64,000 nt of DNA from Catenulispora sp. MAP5-51 (lineage in GTDB: Bacteria > Actinomycetota > Actinomycetes > Streptomycetales > Catenulisporaceae), in the NCBI RefSeq assembly GCF_041261205.1, contig NZ_JBGCCH010000003.1, positions 434,001-498,000 on the forward strand. Direction: 5' to 3'. The number at the start of each line of letters is the position of its first letter. Position 1 is the stretch's first letter. The notes under the pieces are model-generated. The model searched no databases and was not told the origin of the DNA. It worked only from the letters and a program-made list of their open reading frames with translations. Below are positions 60,214-64,000 of this stretch, piece by piece. A program made the position numbers and the translations under genes.

Positions 60214-60638
60214 TCAAGTTCGCCGACGTCGCCAAGGGCGATCTGCTGCCCGAGCAGACCTTCCCGATCCGCCGGGTGGACCTGGTGAAGTACGCCGGCG
60301 CCTCCGGCGACTTCAACCCGATCCACTGGAACGAGCGCTTCGCGCAGTCCGTCGGGCTGCCCGACGTGATCGCGCACGGCATGTTCACCATGGCCGAGGC
60401 AGTGCGCGTGGTCACCGACTGGTGCGGGGACCCGGGAATGGTCGTGGAGTACCAGGTGCGCTTCACCAAGCCGGTGGTGGTGCCGGACGGCGTGGACGAG
60501 GAGTCCGGCGCCCGGCTGACGGTCACCGGCAAGGTCAGCGCGGTCAACGAGGACGGCACGGTGCGGGTCGACCTGGTGGCGACCAGCGGCGGGGAGAAGG
60601 TGCTGGGACTGGCCCGGGCTCTGGTGCGCCTGCCCTGA
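60210..60638 (+). CDS. hadB: MaoC-like (R)-hydroxyacyl dehydratase catalytic subunit, HadB type
   Basis: 142 residues from GTG 60210. The hydratase motif GDFNPIHWNERFA supplies D34 and H39, the dyad that dehydrates 3-hydroxyacyl thioesters. IAHGMFTMAEAVRVV and VRFTKPVVVPD follow. Forms a heterodimer with the overlapping HadA-type protein. Confidence 0.92.
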   Translation: MIKFADVAKGDLLPEQTFPIRRVDLVKYAGASGDFNPIHWNERFAQSVGLPDVIAHGMFTMAEAVRVVTDWCGDPGMVVEYQVRFTKPVVVPDGVDEESGARLTVTGKVSAVNEDGTVRVDLVATSGGEKVLGLARALVRLP

Positions 60639-60733
60639 CCTGCTCGGCGGGCGAACATTTCGGACCCCGTGACGATCGTTCGGAGACTGAGATGGCGCGC
60701 CCGCCGCGCCCGGCACCCGGTAGCGTGTCCCTC

Positions 60734-61798
60734 ATGCTCGAACAGGCCTCGGCACCCCTCGCGCCCCTGACCACCCTGCGTGTGGGCGGACCGGCGCGGC
60801 GAATGGTGACCGCGACCACGGAGCAGGAGATCGTCGAGACCGTCACGGACTGCGACCGCCGCGGCGAGCCGCTGCTGATCCTGGCCGGCGGCTCCAACCT
60901 GCTGATCGGCGACGACGGCTTCGACGGCACCGTGCTGAAGATCGCCACCACCGGCGTGGCGAAGCAGAAGACGTGCTCGGGCCTGCGCCTGGGCGTGGCC
61001 GCCGGCCACGACTGGGACGCCTTCGTCGCCGAGGCGGTGGACCTCGGAGCGGTCGGCGTCGAGGCGCTGAGCGGCATCCCCGGCTCGGCCGGCGCGACCC
61101 CGATCCAGAACGTCGGCGCCTACGGCCAGGACGTCGGCCAGAGCATCGCCTGGATCCGTGCCCTGGACCGCGAGACCGGCGACATCCGCGGCATGCAGTC
61201 GCGCTGTCTGGAGTTCGGCTACCGCGACTCGGTGTTCAAGAAGAACGCGGGCAAGTACGTGGTCCTGACGGTCTGGTTCGGCTTCGACCCGCCAGCCGCC
61301 ACCGAATCCGAGCGCCTCTCGGCCCCGATCCGCTACGCGGAACTGGCCCGCGCCCTCGGCGTCGAGGAGGGCGACCGCGTCCCGCTGGCCCACGTCCGCC
61401 AGACGGTGCTGAAGCTGCGCGCCGCCAAGGGCATGGTCCTGAACGCGGAGGACCACGACACCTGGTCGGCGGGCTCCTTCTTCACGAACCCGGTCCTCGA
61501 CCCGGACGCCTTCGACGCCCTGGTCGCCCGCGCGACCGCCGCCCCGCCGCGCTTCCCCGCGCCGAACAACCAGGTGAAGACCTCGGCGGCCTGGCTGATC
61601 GAGCAGGCGGGCTACCCGAAGGGCTACGGCGCGGGCCCGGCGACCCTGTCCACGAAGCACACGCTGGCGCTGACCAACCGGGGCGCGGCCGCGGCCGCGG
61701 ACGTGCTGGGGCTGGCGCGGGAGATCCGGGACGGGGTGCGGGACCGGTTCGGGGTGGAGTTGGTGCCCGAGCCCGTTTTCGTGGGCGCGGATCTGTAG
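60734..61798 (+). CDS. murB: UDP-N-acetylenolpyruvoylglucosamine reductase MurB
   Basis: 354 residues from ATG 60734 (a GTG nine bases upstream is also in frame). FAD-binding LAGGSNLLIGDDGFDG and GIPGSAGATPIQNVGAYGQD, the catalytic Ser in SAGSFFTNPV, and VKTSAAWLIEQAGY identify MurB (type I). It reduces UDP-GlcNAc-enolpyruvate to UDP-MurNAc with NADPH. The stop codon lies inside the first copy of a 19-bp tandem repeat. Confidence 0.95.
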   Translation: MLEQASAPLAPLTTLRVGGPARRMVTATTEQEIVETVTDCDRRGEPLLILAGGSNLLIGDDGFDGTVLKIATTGVAKQKTCSGLRLGVAAGHDWDAFVAEAVDLGAVGVEALSGIPGSAGATPIQNVGAYGQDVGQSIAWIRALDRETGDIRGMQSRCLEFGYRDSVFKKNAGKYVVLTVWFGFDPPAATESERLSAPIRYAELARALGVEEGDRVPLAHVRQTVLKLRAAKGMVLNAEDHDTWSAGSFFTNPVLDPDAFDALVARATAAPPRFPAPNNQVKTSAAWLIEQAGYPKGYGAGPATLSTKHTLALTNRGAAAAADVLGLAREIRDGVRDRFGVELVPEPVFVGADL

Positions 61799-61884
61799 TC
61801 CCGCCTGGAATCTGTATTTTTTTCTGAGATCTGTATTTTTTCTGAGATCTGTATTTTTGCCTGAAGTCTGTAGTCTCGCCTGAA
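61791..61884 (+). repeat. 19-bp tandem repeat at the murB 3' end, T-rich
   Basis: Five copies of an 18-19 base unit (ATCTGTAnTnnnnCCTGAA / ATCTGTATTTTTTTCTGAG). The middle three carry runs of five to seven T, striking in this GC-rich sequence; the outer copies are GC-richer. The first copy includes the murB stop codon. Confidence 0.85.
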
Positions 61885-61891
61885 ACGAGGT

Positions 61892-61929
61892 GCGGCGGGT
61901 GAGTGGGCCGTACCCCACTCACCCGCCGC
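61892..61929. terminator. Strong bidirectional terminator between murB and glycosyltransferase gene
   Basis: GCGGCGGGTGAGTGGG (61892-61907) is perfectly mirrored by 61914-61929, 16-base stem, six-base loop. Convergent genes lie on each side. Confidence 0.88.
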
Positions 61930-61943
61930 GTTCGTGATCCTCC

Positions 61944-64000
61944 TTATGAGGTCGGCGATGTCAGGTCGTAGATCGTGACGTTGTCCACGGTCTGTGCCTT
62001 GTAGTGGGCCGCGACCCAGGTACCGATCGAGCTGCCCTCGTCGGCGCCGCCGTTGGCCTGTCCGCCGATGCCGCCGCCGATGTAGTAGTGGATCTTGTGC
62101 TGGGCGACGTAGGCCTGGAACTGCGCCAGCGTCGGGGACGGGTCGGAGCCGTTGAAGCCGCCGATGGCCATCACCGGGTCGCCGGTGGCGAGCTGGTAGC
62201 CGGCCGCGTTCTGGGCGCCGATGGCGGCGGCGGCCCAGCGGTACTTCGACGCGTCCTGCTTCAGCAGAGCCTGGATCTGCGCGCCGGGGGTGCTGGCATC
62301 GAGGAGGTTGCCCATGCCGCCGCCGGCGCCGCCCCTGCTGGTGCCGCCGGTGGTTCCGCCGGTTCCGCCGGTTCCGTTGGTACCGCCGGTGCCGCCAGTG
62401 CCGCCGAAGCCGCCCATGCCGCCGGGTGCGGTTCCAGTGCCGCCGCCGAAGCCGCCCGGGCCGGTCTGGCCGGTGGTGCCGCCGGTGTTGCCAGTACCGC
62501 CAGTGTTGCCAGTGTTGCCAGTGCCGCCAGTGCCGGTGGAACCGCCGGGTCCGCCCTGGAAGAATCCCTGACCCCCGCCCGGCATCGTGAAGCGTCCTCC
62601 GCCTCGACCGCCGCCGAAGCCGCCGGGGCCGCCGAAGCCCGCACCGGCCGGTCCGGCCGAGGGGATGGAGCCGCTGTGGCCCTGTCCGGTCGTGGCCACG
62701 GCGTACGCCGCCGGGCCCAGCAGCGCCGCGCCCACGCCGAGCGTCACCGCGGCCAGTCGCAGTGCCTTGCTCCGCGACGCGTTCGCAGCAGGTGCCGCCG
62801 CCGCAGCCGTGGCAGCCGGGCTCGACGTAGAAGCCGACACAGGACTCGAAGCAGACACAGGACTCGAAGCAGACACAGAACCCTGCTCGGACCCGCTCGC
62901 GTTCGCGCCGCCGGTCGTCGGCACCCAACTCGGCTGCCCGACGCCTCCGCCGGTCTCGGCCGCCGGCACCGCGCCCGCCGCGCCCTGCGCTTCACCCGGG
63001 GCGCCCTGCGCGCCGGCCGCGCCCTGCGCTTCGGTCCGCAGCCATCCCGGCCCGGCCAGCAGCAGCACCGTCCCGACCACACCGACGACCGCGATCAGGT
63101 ACCGCAGCCACGAGTACCAGTCCGGCGTTTGCCCCAGCAGGTGGAACGACCACCACGTGGTCACCCCGACTGCGCCGGCCAGCCCGATCCGTGCCAGCGG
63201 CTCGGCGCGCCGGGCCCACAGCATCCCGCCGCCGATGCCGATCGTGACGGCGATGAGCGGGGCCAGCGCGATCGTGTAGTACGGGTGGAAGATGCCCTGC
63301 ATGTAGCTGAAGACCGCGGCCGTGCTCAGCAGCGACAGTCCCCAGGCCAGCAGCGCGGCGCGTGCGTGGTCGGTGCGGCGGGCGCGGCCGGCGGCCCAGA
63401 GGCCGAAGACGAACAGCACCAGCGCCGCCGGGATCAGCCAGCTGATCTGGTTGGCGATCTCGGAGTCGAACATCCGGCCCAGGCCCGTGCCGGAGCTGAA
63501 GCCGCCGGGGCCGCCGCCTCCGCCGGGACGCCCGCCGCCGAAGCCGCCGGCACCGCCGGTGCCGCCGGGCACCGTGATGGTCTGCCCGCCGGGCGCGGTG
63601 AACTGGAGGCCGCCGCCGGCCCCGGTGGCCGTGCCGGCCTCCAGGCCGCGCCGGAACCCGCCTCCGCCGCCTCCGCCGCCCCCGCCGACGCTGCCGGTCT
63701 CGTTGCCGGTCAGGCGGCCGAAGCCGTTGTAGCCGAAGGTCAGGTTCAGGAAGCTGTTGTCCTGCGAGCCGCCGATGTACGGCCGCGAGCTCGCCGGCCA
63801 GAACTGCACGATCGCCACCCACCAGCCGGCGCTCACCACGATGGCCAGGCCGGCCGCGCCGATCTGCCACAGCCGGCGCAGGAACTTGCCGGGGCCCAGG
63901 GCCAGGTACACGGCCGTCAGCGCGGGCAGGATCAGGAACGCCTGCAGGGTCTTGGTGAGGAAGGCGAAGCCGATCAGCGTCCCGGCCAGCACCAGCCAGC
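61944..64000 (-). CDS. Glycosyltransferase-family membrane protein with Gly-rich inserts (partial)
   Basis: C-terminal ~685 codons; the start is beyond the right edge. The visible part has about eight TM helices (for example ALLAWGLSLLSTAAVFSYMQGIFHPYYTIALAPLIAVTIGIGGGMLW), matching the later half of GT39/ArnT-like mannosyltransferase-type proteins, and the C-terminal domain ends in a beta-rich segment (HKIHYYIGGGIGG...IGTWVAAHYK). Gly-rich inserts fall in the extracytoplasmic loops: a run of Gly near 63670, PGG/GGP stretches, and about 100 residues of GGTGNTGG-type repeats. Likely transfers a sugar from a polyprenyl carrier. Confidence 0.83.
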   Translation of the reverse strand, partial: WLVLAGTLIGFAFLTKTLQAFLILPALTAVYLALGPGKFLRRLWQIGAAGLAIVVSAGWWVAIVQFWPASSRPYIGGSQDNSFLNLTFGYNGFGRLTGNETGSVGGGGGGGGGGFRRGLEAGTATGAGGGLQFTAPGGQTITVPGGTGGAGGFGGGRPGGGGGPGGFSSGTGLGRMFDSEIANQISWLIPAALVLFVFGLWAAGRARRTDHARAALLAWGLSLLSTAAVFSYMQGIFHPYYTIALAPLIAVTIGIGGGMLWARRAEPLARIGLAGAVGVTTWWSFHLLGQTPDWYSWLRYLIAVVGVVGTVLLLAGPGWLRTEAQGAAGAQGAPGEAQGAAGAVPAAETGGGVGQPSWVPTTGGANASGSEQGSVSASSPVSASSPVSASTSSPAATAAAAAPAANASRSKALRLAAVTLGVGAALLGPAAYAVATTGQGHSGSIPSAGPAGAGFGGPGGFGGGRGGGRFTMPGGGQGFFQGGPGGSTGTGGTGNTGNTGGTGNTGGTTGQTGPGGFGGGTGTAPGGMGGFGGTGGTGGTNGTGGTGGTTGGTSRGGAGGGMGNLLDASTPGAQIQALLKQDASKYRWAAAAIGAQNAAGYQLATGDPVMAIGGFNGSDPSPTLAQFQAYVAQHKIHYYIGGGIGGQANGGADEGSSIGTWVAAHYKAQTVDNVTIYDLTSPTS

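Overview
The window is very GC-rich, with GTG/TTG starts, ATGA-overlapped operons and F420-linked and HadAB-type genes. This points to a filamentous actinomycete, and gene content and repeat style suggest a Catenulispora-like member of Actinomycetota. This is inference from gene content only; no database search was run.

Layout. 1-438 (minus): end of a cytochrome b-like gene and a small membrane protein. 813-3006: OmpR-type response regulator and sensor kinase. 3127-7528: redox operon (multi-pass membrane protein, small membrane protein, ApbE flavin transferase, ferric-reductase-like protein, NuoF-like protein, [3Fe-4S] ferredoxin). 7555-10030: CDGSH / ferredoxin-like / CDGSH / truncated-globin fusion, divergent from a TetR gene with palindromes between them. 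10180-11559: stand-alone condensation-domain protein. 11888-25798 (minus): a long, mostly overlapped gene train. It combines a phosphate-type ABC transporter (PstC, PstA, PstB, three PstS-related surface proteins) with WxL-like surface proteins, a DUF916-type protein and a sortase homologue that lacks its catalytic residues.

26216-26296: tRNA-Tyr. 26518-37725: ArsR-type regulator, tandem alpha/beta-hydrolase lipoprotein, AAA+ ATPase, beta-solenoid membrane protein, ATP-grasp protein, RibD-like reductase, DUF2071 protein, F420-type split-barrel oxidoreductase, peptidase-like lipoprotein and a Gln-rich low-complexity protein. 38111-43723: large secreted subtilase with sedolisin-like catalytic residues, a DUF1801 protein and an unusual SDR with a zinc ribbon.

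43735-56889: carbohydrate island. AraC regulator and alpha-L-fucosidase are divergent. Then comes a ~950 bp gene-free nested palindrome (45866-46815), a beta-helix protein, and an ABC sugar transporter flanked by two DUF5107 paralogues next to a DeoR regulator. Near-identical half-sites lie upstream of the transporter operon and between the second DUF5107 gene and deoR, suggesting one regulon.

56886-64000: hypothetical protein, SIMPL-domain protein, NUDIX hydrolase, then a conserved actinobacterial core (tRNA-Thr, tRNA-Met, rpmG, hadA-like, hadB-like, murB) and a glycosyltransferase with Gly-rich inserts that runs off the right edge. The strongest candidates for something undescribed are the Pst/WxL-like surface operon with its pseudo-sortase and the nested palindrome element.
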